Made by a program: the position numbers and the translations under genes. Positions 1-7,617 of a stretch of 25,581 bases of DNA are shown one piece after another. The notes below the pieces were generated by a model. The model was not told the DNA's origin, ran no database searches, and saw only the letters and a list, made by a program, of their open reading frames with translations. Within the stretch, counting starts at the first letter, position 1. The number at the start of each line of letters is the position of its first letter. The stretch lies in contig JAEYZJ010000355.1 of assembly GCA_023430705.1 (NCBI GenBank), forward strand, positions 1 through 25,581. The letters are read 5' to 3'. Source of the stretch: Pseudomonadota bacterium. Lineage in GTDB: Bacteria > Pseudomonadota > Alphaproteobacteria > Rhizobiales > Devosiaceae.

Positions 1-204
1 CAGGGCGCGCTCGACGTGCTCGTTGCGCCGGGCGGCATTCCCTCTTTCACCGCCCCCTACGTGCTGACCATGTACCTGTTCATCGCCCCCAAAGCGCTGC
101 TCGCACCGCATCCGCATGCACCCGTCGCCGGGCACATGCTGGACAACAGTCCGGACAAGAGCGCCGCACCCGACCCCAAGCTGGCGCCGTCCGCGCCGCC
201 CTGA
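1..204 (+). CDS. C-terminal end of a probable urea transporter (UT family)
   Basis: Open reading frame enters from the left edge and ends at TGA 202-204, leaving 67 residues. The segment around GIPSFTAPYVLTMYLFI looks like the last membrane helix region of bacterial urea transporters, which carry a small-residue/Pro/Thr-Ala-Pro motif followed by a hydrophobic helix. A Pro/Ala/His-rich soluble tail follows. The context fits: an ammonium channel and a nickel importer lie next door, as in urease loci. The identification rests on a short stretch and on context; any polytopic membrane protein with a similar last helix remains possible. Confidence 0.5.
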   Translation, partial: QGALDVLVAPGGIPSFTAPYVLTMYLFIAPKALLAPHPHAPVAGHMLDNSPDKSAAPDPKLAPSAPP

Positions 205-212
205 GGCCGTGT

Positions 213-243
213 GACCGGGACGTCCGCCTGCGGCGCCCCGGTC
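213..243 (+). terminator. Hairpin between urea transporter and amtB, possible weak terminator
   Basis: Arms GACCGGG (213-219) and CCCGGTC (237-243) are perfectly complementary around a 17-nt GC-rich loop that can pair internally. It begins 9 nt after the upstream stop codon. No T-run follows, so if it acts it may be an attenuating or 3'-end stabilising structure rather than a strong intrinsic terminator. Confidence 0.3.
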
Positions 244-305
244 AACGACGAAGCCCGACCCGTCCCGCCGCCCTCCGGCAGCGGGGTCCATAGAAGGAGG
301 CAGCG

Positions 306-1547
306 ATGCCCGTTATCAACGCCGGTGACACCGGCTTTGTCCTAGCCTGTACCGCGCTCGTCATGATGATGACGCCGGCGCTGGCCCTCTTTTACGGCGG
401 GCTGGTCAAGCAGCGAGACATGCTCTCGATCATGATCCAGAACTTCGTCTGCATCGGGGTTGTCGGACTGATCTGGGTGTTCGGGGGCTTCAGCCTTGCG
501 TTCGGTCCAGACCTCGGCGGCGTGATCGGCAATGTCGTACCGTATTTCGGCATGTATCACGTGGGCATCCAGCCCAATGCGACCTATGCCCCGAGCGTCC
601 CGTTCATGCTGGTGTTCGCCTACCAGATGATGTTCGCGATCATCACGCCCGCCCTCATGACCGGCGCATTCGTCGGCCGCTTCCGCTTCGGCGCCTATCT
701 CATCTTCGTCGCGCTGTGGACCATCCTCGTCTACCTGCCGGCGGCGCACTGGATCTGGGGCGGCGGGTTCCTGTCGAAGATGGGCGTCGCCGATTTCGCG
801 GGCGGCATCGTGATCCACACCTCTGCGGGCTTTTCGGCGCTGGTGACGGCCGCCTATCTCGGCAAGCGCAAGCTGCCGCCGGGCGAGAGCGAATCCGAGC
901 CAGCCAGCCTGCCGCTCGTCGCGCTCGGGGCGGGCCTGCTCTGGTTCGGCTGGTTCGGCTTCAACGCCGGCGGCGCCTACGCGGCAGATGCGCTTGCCGC
1001 CTATGCCTTCACCAACACCATGCTGGCAGGGTCCGTGGCGATGCTGATGTGGATGTTCTGGGAGTGGCGCGAGTTCGGCCGGCCGACCTTTTCCGGCGTG
1101 CTGGTCGGCGCCGTCGCGGGCCTCGCGACCATCACCCCCGCCTCGGGTTATGTGGAGCCGATGGCGGCGCTGCTGATCGGCGCGATCGGCGCAACGGTCT
1201 GCTACTACGCCAAGTACGTGCAACGCTGGTTGAAGATTGACGACACGCTCGAGGTCTGGCGCGCGCACGGCGTCGGCGGCCTCACCGGGGCGCTGCTGAT
1301 CGGCCTCCTCGCCAGCTCCAGCATCAACAAGGTGCAGGCCGGCGTGGGTCAGTTCCTCGTCCAGCTCCTCGCGGTGGCGCTCGTCGCGGCCTATGCCTCA
1401 ATCGTCACGTTCGTCCTGCTGAAGGTCCTCGATGCGCTGAAACTGCTACGGGTGCCGCAGGACATCCAGGCGAAGGGGCTCGACGAGCCGTATTACGGCG
1501 AACAGGCCTACAACCTGTGGAACATCAGCCGCGGTCCCAGCAAGTGA
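306..1547 (+). CDS. amtB: Ammonium transporter AmtB
   Basis: Inner-membrane ammonium channel of the Amt/Mep/Rh family, 413 residues, with the usual eleven-helix hydrophobic pattern. Visible hallmarks are the first pore histidine in VIHTSAG (His171) and the second in RAHGVGG (His321), matching the conserved twin-His pair. The WGGGFL segment (Trp151) and the ADFAGG segment (Asp163) match the external recruitment site. The start at 306 has a strong ribosome site (GAAGGAGG) 7 nt upstream. No cleavable signal peptide is obvious, unlike E. coli AmtB. No glnK lies next to it, although amtB is usually paired with that PII gene; the neighbour is instead a probable urea transporter. It converges on the NikR-like gene with 15 bp between stops. 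Confidence 0.95.
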   Translation: MPVINAGDTGFVLACTALVMMMTPALALFYGGLVKQRDMLSIMIQNFVCIGVVGLIWVFGGFSLAFGPDLGGVIGNVVPYFGMYHVGIQPNATYAPSVPFMLVFAYQMMFAIITPALMTGAFVGRFRFGAYLIFVALWTILVYLPAAHWIWGGGFLSKMGVADFAGGIVIHTSAGFSALVTAAYLGKRKLPPGESESEPASLPLVALGAGLLWFGWFGFNAGGAYAADALAAYAFTNTMLAGSVAMLMWMFWEWREFGRPTFSGVLVGAVAGLATITPASGYVEPMAALLIGAIGATVCYYAKYVQRWLKIDDTLEVWRAHGVGGLTGALLIGLLASSSINKVQAGVGQFLVQLLAVALVAAYASIVTFVLLKVLDALKLLRVPQDIQAKGLDEPYYGEQAYNLWNISRGPSK

Positions 1548-1562
1548 GCGCCGGGCCTCTGC

Positions 1563-2036
1563 CTAGAACCCGTGCCGCACGCGCAGGTGCGCATGGGTGT
1601 GCTCGGCACCATCCTCGTGCGTGTGGTGGTCCGCTTCTTCTTCGACCGGGATCAGGTGCACGTCGCCATGCATCACGCCCCGCTCGAGGAACAGCGCCTC
1701 CGCATAGGCGGCAATGTCGGCACGGGCCCCGCGCATCACGGTGACGTCGATTGAGGTGGTGTGGCCGAGCAGCACCGACAGGGTCGATACCGTCTGGTCG
1801 TGCCGGGCGAGCCGGCCCTGCGGAACCCGGGTCGCGAGGTTGCGGACCGACTGGTCGATCGCGCAACTCACGATGCCGAAGCACTGGGTATCGCCAGGCC
1901 CGCCGGGCCGCGCCAGCAGGCTGCGACGGATGAGATCGCGGATGGTCTCGGAGCGGCTCGGGGAACCGGTCGCGTGCACGAACGCATCGAGGTCGGCGGC
2001 GAGTTCGTCGTCGATGGCGATGGTGATGCGCTGCAT
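1563..2036 (-). CDS. nikR: NikR-family ribbon-helix-helix regulator lacking canonical Ni ligands
   Basis: 157 residues. The N-terminus (1-45) is a ribbon-helix-helix DNA-binding domain beginning MQRITIAIDDEL with SRSETIRDLI as the second helix, very like E. coli NikR. The rest (50-130) aligns without gaps over residues 70-103 with the NikR ACT-like metal domain. At the four E. coli high-affinity nickel ligands His76, His87, His89 and Cys95, this protein has Leu76, Ser87, Leu89 and Ser95. Cys52, Cys58, His79, His92, His123 and His127 remain as possible alternative ligands. The tail (135-157) holds seven histidines in 23 residues. It is divergent from the nickel/cobalt importer genes, so it probably controls them, but the metal sensed and even metal dependence are open. 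Confidence 0.85.
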   Translation of the reverse strand: MQRITIAIDDELAADLDAFVHATGSPSRSETIRDLIRRSLLARPGGPGDTQCFGIVSCAIDQSVRNLATRVPQGRLARHDQTVSTLSVLLGHTTSIDVTVMRGARADIAAYAEALFLERGVMHGDVHLIPVEEEADHHTHEDGAEHTHAHLRVRHGF

Positions 2037-2088
2037 GGCCAGGCTCCAGGCGATTGCCGGGCAAAGCTACCACAACGCGCCGCTCTAT

Positions 2089-2109
2089 TTGAATGAAACC
2101 TTCACTCAA
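2089..2109. promoter_or_regulatory. Inverted repeat, candidate operator between nikR-like gene and nikK
   Basis: Arms TTGAATGAA and TTCACTCAA flank ACC; eight of nine pairs match. It sits in the divergent 145-bp intergenic region. It is close to TTGAGT read on the minus strand, a possible -35 for the regulator gene, and lies 8 bp upstream of a possible -35 for nikK. It does not match the E. coli NikR operator (GTATGA-N16-TCATAC), in keeping with a divergent regulator. The operator role is inferred from position and symmetry only. Confidence 0.45.
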
Positions 2110-2116
2110 CTGCCTG

Positions 2117-2145
2117 TTGTCCCAGTCCAGGCACGGGCGTAAGAT
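2117..2145 (+). promoter_or_regulatory. Possible sigma-70-type promoter for the nickel/cobalt importer operon
   Basis: TTGTCC (2117-2122) and TAAGAT (2140-2145) are separated by 17 bp, each matching four of six consensus bases. The predicted start of transcription is near 2152, ahead of an AGGAAGG ribosome site and the nikK ATG at 2182. The region is locally AT-rich compared with its surroundings. Confidence 0.4.
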
Positions 2146-2181
2146 TTTTTACTGCCGTTTTTCATAACAGGAAGGCTGATC

Positions 2182-2961
2182 ATGCCCCTGTCGAGCCGGC
2201 CGGCCTTCTTCTTGCTGCTCCTGTCCGCGTCGGGGTGGCCCGTGACGGCACAAGCCCACTTCCAGACCATCATCCCCTCTGCGGACGTGCTGCCCCAGGG
2301 TGGCGAGGTCACTCTGGACCTGGTCTTCACCCATCCCTTCGAGGGTGCTCCGGTGATGGAGATGAAGAAGCCGGCGGAGATCGGAGTTCTCCTGCATGGC
2401 CGGAAGACCGACCTCATGGGCAGCCTGGCCGAGCGCGACGACCAGGGAGAGCCCGCCTGGTGGCTGAACTATGCGCTGACCGACCCCGGCGCCGCGATCT
2501 TCTACGTCACGCCGCAACCCTACTGGGAGCCATCCGAAGGCAAGTACATCGTGCATTACGCAAAGGTCGTCGTGGACTCCTTTGCGTCCGGCGAAGGCTG
2601 GGACGCGCTTGTCGGCCTGCCGGTGGAAATCCGTCCCCTGACGCGGCCGACCGGCATCTGGGCCGGCAATGTCTTTTCAGGCGTCGTGCTGAAGAACGGC
2701 GAGCCTGTCCCCTTTGCCACCGTGGAGGTGGAATTCATCAATGACGGGACGGTGGTGGCGCCCAACGACGCGTTCATCACGCAGGTCCTCAATGCAGATG
2801 CGAACGGCACCTTCACCTATGCGATGCCGCGCGCGGGCTGGTGGGGGTTCGCCGCGCTCCTCGACGGCGACACCACGATGCCGTCGCCCCAAGGCGAGCC
2901 CGCCCCCATCGAAACCGGCGGGCTCATATGGATCAAGGCTACGGAGATGGGAGGGAACTAG
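2182..2961 (+). CDS. nikK: NikK-like periplasmic component of nickel/cobalt ECF importer (DUF4198)
   Basis: 259 residues with a signal peptide (about 1-25; hydrophobic FFLLLLSASG, cleavage motif AQA). The predicted mature protein starts at His26 with HFQTIIPSADVL, the typical opening of DUF4198/NikK proteins. The rest is beta-rich: an N-terminal half with TLDLVFTHPFEG and a C-terminal carboxypeptidase-regulatory-like half with GEPVPFATVEVEF. It ends close to a membrane-exposed Trp-rich stretch (AGWWGF). It probably acts outside the membrane, capturing or presenting the metal to NikM. It is first in the operon; its stop is 2 bp before the nikM start. Ribosome site AGGAAGG precedes the ATG. The family is known from nickel importer operons; its exact task is not established. 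Confidence 0.8.
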   Translation: MPLSSRPAFFLLLLSASGWPVTAQAHFQTIIPSADVLPQGGEVTLDLVFTHPFEGAPVMEMKKPAEIGVLLHGRKTDLMGSLAERDDQGEPAWWLNYALTDPGAAIFYVTPQPYWEPSEGKYIVHYAKVVVDSFASGEGWDALVGLPVEIRPLTRPTGIWAGNVFSGVVLKNGEPVPFATVEVEFINDGTVVAPNDAFITQVLNADANGTFTYAMPRAGWWGFAALLDGDTTMPSPQGEPAPIETGGLIWIKATEMGGN

Positions 2962-2963
2962 CG

Positions 2964-3578
2964 ATGGCGCACATTCCCGACGGCATCCTTTCGGCTCCGG
3001 TGCTCATGGGCGGCGCAGTGCTGGCAGCGGCGGGAGTCGCGTTCGGTCTCAGCCGCCTCAACGACCGCATGATCCCGCGCGCCGCGATCCTCTCGGCAGC
3101 GCTGTTCGCGGGCTCCCTGATCGCGGTGCCGGTGGGACCGTCGAGCGTGCACCTGCTGTTTTCCGGGTTGCTGGGCATCATGCTGGGGCCGGCGGCGTTC
3201 CTTGCGGTGCTCGTGGCACTCCTGCTGCAGGCACTGTTGTTCGGCTTCGGCGGCCTGACGACGCTGGGCGTCAACACGGTCAACATCGCGCTGCCCGGCG
3301 TCATCGTCGGCATGCTCCTCGGCCCGGTGATCCGCAACAGCACGAGCGCTGCGGTGCGCATGGCGGCCAGCGCCATGGCGGGAGCGCTCCCGGTCCTCGG
3401 CACGGGCGGGCTCGTGGCGCTGTCGCTCTGGCTCTCGTCCAGCGACTACACGCCGGTCGCACAGGTGATGATCGCGACCTACCTGCCCCTCGCAGTCGGC
3501 GAGGCGTTCGTCACCGCCGCGGTGGTCGGCTTCCTCGCCCGCCTGCAGCCCGAGGCGCTGAGGCCCGTCAGGCCATGA
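2964..3578 (+). CDS. nikM: NikM/CbiM substrate-binding membrane subunit of Ni/Co ECF importer
   Basis: 204 residues, seven-helix hydrophobic protein beginning MAHIPDG, the CbiM/NikM signature. In NikM structures the metal is held by the N-terminal amine, the second residue and a distal histidine. Here an Ala follows Met, so removal of Met would leave Ala1-His2. His63 in GPSSVHLLFSG is the likely distal ligand. A glycine-rich loop, LLFGFGGLTTLGVNTVNIA, matches the conserved core. The start at 2964 has GGGAGGG as ribosome site, inside the end of nikK. The gene overlaps nikL by 4 bp (ATGA), implying coupled translation. Nickel rather than cobalt is inferred from the K and L partners and the NikR-like neighbour. 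Confidence 0.9.
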   Translation: MAHIPDGILSAPVLMGGAVLAAAGVAFGLSRLNDRMIPRAAILSAALFAGSLIAVPVGPSSVHLLFSGLLGIMLGPAAFLAVLVALLLQALLFGFGGLTTLGVNTVNIALPGVIVGMLLGPVIRNSTSAAVRMAASAMAGALPVLGTGGLVALSLWLSSSDYTPVAQVMIATYLPLAVGEAFVTAAVVGFLARLQPEALRPVRP

Positions 3579-4168
3579 TACTGCGCCGTCCACGCCGTCC
3601 GCTCCCGGCGTCCCTGCGGCGGTTGCTGCTGTTCGTGCCGTTCCTGATGCTCGCGGGCATGCCGTCTGCCGCCTACGCGCACAAGCTGAAAGTCTTCGCA
3701 ACCGTCGAGGACCAGCAGGTCCATGGATATGCCTTCTTCATCGGTGGCGGTCGCGCGGCGCATGCGAACTGGCAGGCGAGCGCCGGCGGCAATCCGCTGG
3801 TGGCCGGGCATAGCGACGACCAGGGCCGGTTCGCCTTCGCGGCGCCGGTCCCGGTGGCCGACACAGTCGTCACCGTCAATACGGGAGAAGGGCACATGGC
3901 GTCGTCCGGCCTGCCCGCGTCACGCTTCCTCGGGATTGCCGATGCAGCCGCTGCCGACGATCCGTCCGCCGGCCCGGCATCAGGCAGCCCCGGGCGAAAC
4001 GAGGCGGCGCTCATCGAGGCTGCGGTCCAGCGGCAGGTCGCCCCCTTGATGGAACGCATCGAGCAGATGGATTCCCGGCTGAGCCTCACCGACATCGTCT
4101 CCGGGATGTGCCTTATCCTGGGGCTGGGCGGCTTTGCCCTGTGGGTCACCGGGAGGCGCCGCGCGTGA
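3575..4168 (+). CDS. nikL: NikL-like accessory component of nickel/cobalt ECF importer
   Basis: 197 residues, starting at the ATG that overlaps the nikM stop. It has a basic N-terminus, a hydrophobic signal (LLLFVPFLMLAGMPSAAYA) and a predicted mature start at His36 (HKLKVFATVEDQQVHGYAFF). A beta-rich periplasmic domain (36-115) contains several more histidines (His50, His63, His79, His107). A Pro/Ala/Asp linker, a short helical segment (142-170) and one C-terminal helix (about 174-191) followed by GRRRA anchor it in the membrane. This architecture (extracytoplasmic domain between two hydrophobic ends) fits NikL, which replaces NikN/CbiN in KMLQO-type importers. The open frame extends far upstream of 3575, but that part is a shadow of nikK and nikM. 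Confidence 0.75.
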   Translation: MILRRPRRPLPASLRRLLLFVPFLMLAGMPSAAYAHKLKVFATVEDQQVHGYAFFIGGGRAAHANWQASAGGNPLVAGHSDDQGRFAFAAPVPVADTVVTVNTGEGHMASSGLPASRFLGIADAAAADDPSAGPASGSPGRNEAALIEAAVQRQVAPLMERIEQMDSRLSLTDIVSGMCLILGLGGFALWVTGRRRA

Positions 4169-4875
4169 TCGGCATCAGGGACCTGCGACTGAGGATCGTC
4201 GCCGCGTTCGTGGTTCTGGGCTGCCTGTCGCAGGTCGCCGACCCCGCGGTGGCCGCGATCGCCCTGGGCGCGGTGGTCCTCGCCGCCATCTTCGGCAGCG
4301 CCGGGCAGCCCCCCTGGCACCGCCTTCTCCACGCCGAGGGCTTCCTGCTGCTGCTCTTTGCGACGCTCCCCTTCACCGTGGCGGGCGAGCCGCTGCTTTC
4401 GCTCGGACCGTTGAGCGCCAGCCGGGAAGGCGTGGCGCAGGCGGCGCTCATCGCCATCAAGGTCACTGCGTCCGTGCTGATCGTCGTGACGCTGCTGAGG
4501 GTCGACGACCCCCTGCGCCTCGGGGCCGCCTTGCGCGCGCTCCATGTTCCGGACCGGCTCGTCCGGCTGTTCCTCCTTGCCGCTCGGTATGTCGGACTGC
4601 TGCGTGACGAGGCGCGCCGGCTCCACGATGCGATGCGCATGCGAGGCTTCCGGCCGCGCTCAGGGCGACACGCCTGGCGCAGCTACGGCAACCTCGTGGG
4701 CATGCTGGTGGTCCGCGCGCTCAATCGGGCAGAACGCGTCGGCGATGCGATGCTCTGCCGTGGCGGTGCCCGTTTTCCCCTGATGCCGATGCCCGCACCC
4801 TCTCTTGTCGAGTGGGCGGGCTTCACGCTGCTCGTTGCGTTCGGCGTCGTCCTCGCATTGACCGGCAGCCCATGA
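4165..4875 (+). CDS. nikQ: NikQ/CbiQ transmembrane coupling subunit of Ni/Co ECF importer
   Basis: 236 residues from a GTG start that overlaps the nikL stop (GTGA), with GGGAGGC upstream; an in-frame ATG at 4108 lies inside nikL and is not favoured. EcfT-type protein with membrane helices near 10-45, 58-75, 95-112 and 217-233. The cytoplasmic coupling helices carry the two Arg-Gly motifs that contact the ATPase: MRMRGF at 157-162 and MLCRGG at 196-201. It links substrate subunit NikM to NikO. It overlaps nikO by 4 bp (ATGA). Confidence 0.88.
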   Translation: MIGIRDLRLRIVAAFVVLGCLSQVADPAVAAIALGAVVLAAIFGSAGQPPWHRLLHAEGFLLLLFATLPFTVAGEPLLSLGPLSASREGVAQAALIAIKVTASVLIVVTLLRVDDPLRLGAALRALHVPDRLVRLFLLAARYVGLLRDEARRLHDAMRMRGFRPRSGRHAWRSYGNLVGMLVVRALNRAERVGDAMLCRGGARFPLMPMPAPSLVEWAGFTLLVAFGVVLALTGSP

Positions 4876-5561
4876 GACCGGTCCTCGAATGCGAGGGGGT
4901 GAGCGTGAGCCGCGACGGACGGATCGTGCTCAGCGACGCGAGCTTCAGCCTCAATCCCGGGGAAAGACTGGCGATCCTCGGGCCGAACGGAGCGGGAAAG
5001 ACGACGCTGCTGCGCACCCTGATGGGGCTCGAGCGACCAGTATCGGGCAGCGTGCGCCTGTTCGGCGCCGAGTGCCGGGACGAACATGATTTCGGCGAGC
5101 AACGCCGGTTCATCGGCTACCTGTTCCAGGACAGCGACGACCAGTTGTTCTGCCCGACCGTGATCGAGGACGTGGCCTTCGGCCCGCTGAACCTGGGCCG
5201 TACCAACGCCGAGGCGCTGCGGCGGGCCGGCGAGGTGCTGGACCGGCTGGGCATCGTCGCGCTGGCCGAGCGCGTGACGCACCGACTCTCCGGCGGCGAG
5301 AAGCGGCTCGTGTGCATGGCCGGCCTGCTTGCCATGGACCCGCGGGTGCTCATCCTCGACGAGCCGACCAACGGCGTCGATGCCGAGAACGAGTTGCTGC
5401 TGCGCACAGTGCTGCGCGACTTCCCGGGCGCGATCCTCATGGTGTCGCACGACCGGACGCTCATCGACGAGCTGGCGACCCGCACACTCGTCATCCGCAA
5501 CCGCACGCTCGCGCCGGCCGATGCACCGGGCCTGCTGGCCGAGCGGATGCGCGCACAGTAG
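4872..5561 (+). CDS. nikO: NikO/CbiO ATP-binding subunit of Ni/Co ECF importer
   Basis: 229 residues, a complete ABC ATPase. Walker A is GPNGAGKT (37-44), the Q-loop region YLFQDSDDQLF spans 83-93 with the DDQLF motif of CbiO proteins, the signature LSGGE is 139-143, Walker B is VLILDEP (159-165), and the switch histidine is His193 in VSHD. It powers metal uptake through NikQ and NikM. It is the last gene of the five-gene run; a 123-bp gap follows before the next gene on the same strand. No clear intrinsic terminator is visible in that gap. Confidence 0.93.
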   Translation: MRPVLECEGVSVSRDGRIVLSDASFSLNPGERLAILGPNGAGKTTLLRTLMGLERPVSGSVRLFGAECRDEHDFGEQRRFIGYLFQDSDDQLFCPTVIEDVAFGPLNLGRTNAEALRRAGEVLDRLGIVALAERVTHRLSGGEKRLVCMAGLLAMDPRVLILDEPTNGVDAENELLLRTVLRDFPGAILMVSHDRTLIDELATRTLVIRNRTLAPADAPGLLAERMRAQ

Positions 5562-5684
5562 CAGCGGGGGCCGGGATCGCTACTTTCGTCAATTCCCGCC
5601 CGTGCAAAGCGCAGTAGGTTCCCGGGGGCCGGTTCGGACTGCGCGCCAGATCGGGCCTGCTCCCTCACCTGAAGGGACACCTTC

Positions 5685-7607
5685 ATGGGTTGGCTTGCCA
5701 GGATCAGACTCTACCTCGTCTCGGCTGATCCGGGCAGGGTCGCGCTGCGGGTCGGCCTGCGCGTCATGGTCACCATAGCGGCAGTATGCCTTGCCCTGAT
5801 CGTCATCAGCCGCTGGATCCCCATGCAGGCCCCCTCCTATGTGCTGGCGATGATCACGGCGATCCAGGGCGCGGCGCAGGTCAACGACCGGACTGCCGCG
5901 ACACGGGCGCTCACCCGGGTCTATGCCGCCCTCGGCGGCTTCATCGTGATCGCCGGGATCGCGCTTGCCGACAAGTCGCTGCTCAAGATCGACATCCTGC
6001 TGCTGGTCGTCGTCTTCGTTGCGTCCTATGTCCGCCGCTTCGGCCCGCGATGGCAGGCGGTCGGCATGTTCACCTTCATGTGCGGGGTGGTCGGAGCGTT
6101 CCTCGAAGCCCCGGAGGGAGAGCTGCTGGAGATCGCGCTGGCGCTGGCGGTCTCGGGCGTGGTCGCGCATCTCGTCCACGACTACGTCCTGCCCGACAGG
6201 CCCGCCCGTGACTTCCGGCGCGTCGTGGCTGCCACGCTTTCGCTCTCGGCGCAGTTGCGCCAGATGATCGACACTCCGGCCCCGGCACAGCGGAACGGCC
6301 ACCCCAAGGACACCCTGCTCGTCGCGCGACAGCTGAGCAACGATATCCGCATGTGCCAGAACTACCTGCCCTTGCAAGTGGAGGGGTCTACCCCCGGCGC
6401 CGACGCGAGTTCGGCCGTGACGCTGCGGCTGCTCGACCTGCAACTTGCCGCCGAATCCGCCCTCGACCAGGCCTCGGTTGGAGACCGCCATGGCCCGCAG
6501 GCCGAAGAGCGCGTCCGGCAGCAGCTCAAAGCCATGCAGGGCGCTGAGGAAAGCCTCGAAGCGGCGGTTGCCGAGCTCCCTGCCTCCTTTCCTGGAGCGG
6601 CCTCGCCTCCGGCCGGAGCCAAGCCCCAGAAACCCGGCGGGCACTGGTACGAGGACGAGCAACTACGGCTCGCCATCCAGGTCACGCTGGCCTGCGCCCT
6701 CGCCATGCTTGGGGGGCGCCTCATCTCGTCGGATCGCTGGTTCTGGGCGGTCCTGACCGCGTTCCTCGTCTTCATGAACACGCGGTCTGCCGGAGCCGTG
6801 GCCGTCCGGGGCATGAGCCGGGCGATAGGGACCCTGGCGGGCATCGTCCTCGGCATAGCCCTCGCATCACTGGTCAAGGGCAATCTCTACCTGACCCTGC
6901 CACTGACGGCGATTGCCGTCTTTGGTTCGTTCTATCTTGCCCGGATTTCCTATGCGGGCATGAATGTCTGCATCAACGTGGCGATCGCGCTGATCTACGG
7001 CCTCGTCGGCATCTTCACCCCGGAACTGCTGGTCCTTCGGCTCGAGGAGACGGCGATAGGGGCGGCCGCGGGGATATTCTGTGCCCTCGCCATCATGCCG
7101 GTGAAGACCCTCCGCACGGCGGAACAGGCGGTGAACCGGCTTCTCGTGGCGCTCAGGAGCCTGATCGGGACCATCATCGAGGTCGGCGAGGACCAGCCGC
7201 AGAAGACCTCCGTCACCGCGGCGGCGGGAGCCGTGGATGCCGCCTTCGCCGGCGTGATGGGAGTGTATGCCCCGCTCCTCAGTGTGTGGACCCTGGGGCT
7301 CGCGCAGGCGAACGCCAACACGAGCCTCCGTCGGGCCTACCTGCTAGCCCATGCCGCTCACCTGCTCGAGGGGAGCCTGCGGGAGGACAAGCCCGCCGGT
7401 CCCGAACTGCAGGAGTTGCGTTCGATCTACGACCGGCTGGGCGCGCTGACAGGCGAGGAGGCGACCGCGACGCACGTCGGATCGCCCGAAGCCCGGCTTG
7501 CCGAGCGGCAGGTGGAGCTGGAAATCCCCAACGAGCCGGTGAGATACGCAATCCAGATCATGTCCGATATCCTGCGCCAGATGGAGACGGGCAACCGCCC
7601 GCCCTGA
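5685..7607 (+). CDS. FUSC-family inner membrane protein (aromatic acid exporter / YccS-like)
   Basis: 640 residues with the duplicated layout of FUSC proteins. A first helical membrane bundle (about 25-168) is followed by a soluble Ala/Gln/Glu-rich region (175-320), a second membrane bundle (about 327-472) and a C-terminal soluble helical domain. The second bundle holds the family-type segments RAIGTLAGIVLG (379-390) and LEETAIGAAAGIFCALAIMP (453-472). Family members include AaeB-type aromatic acid efflux proteins; no periplasmic adaptor (AaeA/HlyD type) is adjacent, so the substrate is unknown. AGGGA lies upstream of the ATG. Its stop is 10 bp from the stop of the converging esterase gene, so the two are not co-transcribed. 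Confidence 0.8.
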   Translation: MGWLARIRLYLVSADPGRVALRVGLRVMVTIAAVCLALIVISRWIPMQAPSYVLAMITAIQGAAQVNDRTAATRALTRVYAALGGFIVIAGIALADKSLLKIDILLLVVVFVASYVRRFGPRWQAVGMFTFMCGVVGAFLEAPEGELLEIALALAVSGVVAHLVHDYVLPDRPARDFRRVVAATLSLSAQLRQMIDTPAPAQRNGHPKDTLLVARQLSNDIRMCQNYLPLQVEGSTPGADASSAVTLRLLDLQLAAESALDQASVGDRHGPQAEERVRQQLKAMQGAEESLEAAVAELPASFPGAASPPAGAKPQKPGGHWYEDEQLRLAIQVTLACALAMLGGRLISSDRWFWAVLTAFLVFMNTRSAGAVAVRGMSRAIGTLAGIVLGIALASLVKGNLYLTLPLTAIAVFGSFYLARISYAGMNVCINVAIALIYGLVGIFTPELLVLRLEETAIGAAAGIFCALAIMPVKTLRTAEQAVNRLLVALRSLIGTIIEVGEDQPQKTSVTAAAGAVDAAFAGVMGVYAPLLSVWTLGLAQANANTSLRRAYLLAHAAHLLEGSLREDKPAGPELQELRSIYDRLGALTGEEATATHVGSPEARLAERQVELEIPNEPVRYAIQIMSDILRQMETGNRPP

Positions 7608-7617
7608 GGCCGTCGCG

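Noticed and set aside
342..1268. 308-codon open frame on the minus strand
   Set aside because: Antisense shadow of amtB, highly charged and low in complexity.
2714..3574. Upstream extension of the nikL frame
   Set aside because: It overlaps nikK and nikM in another frame; the signal peptide, ATGA overlap and family length all support ATG 3575.
5562..5684. Gap between nikO and the FUSC gene examined for an RNA or small gene
   Set aside because: No start with a ribosome site, no strong hairpin with T-run and no recognisable riboswitch was found.
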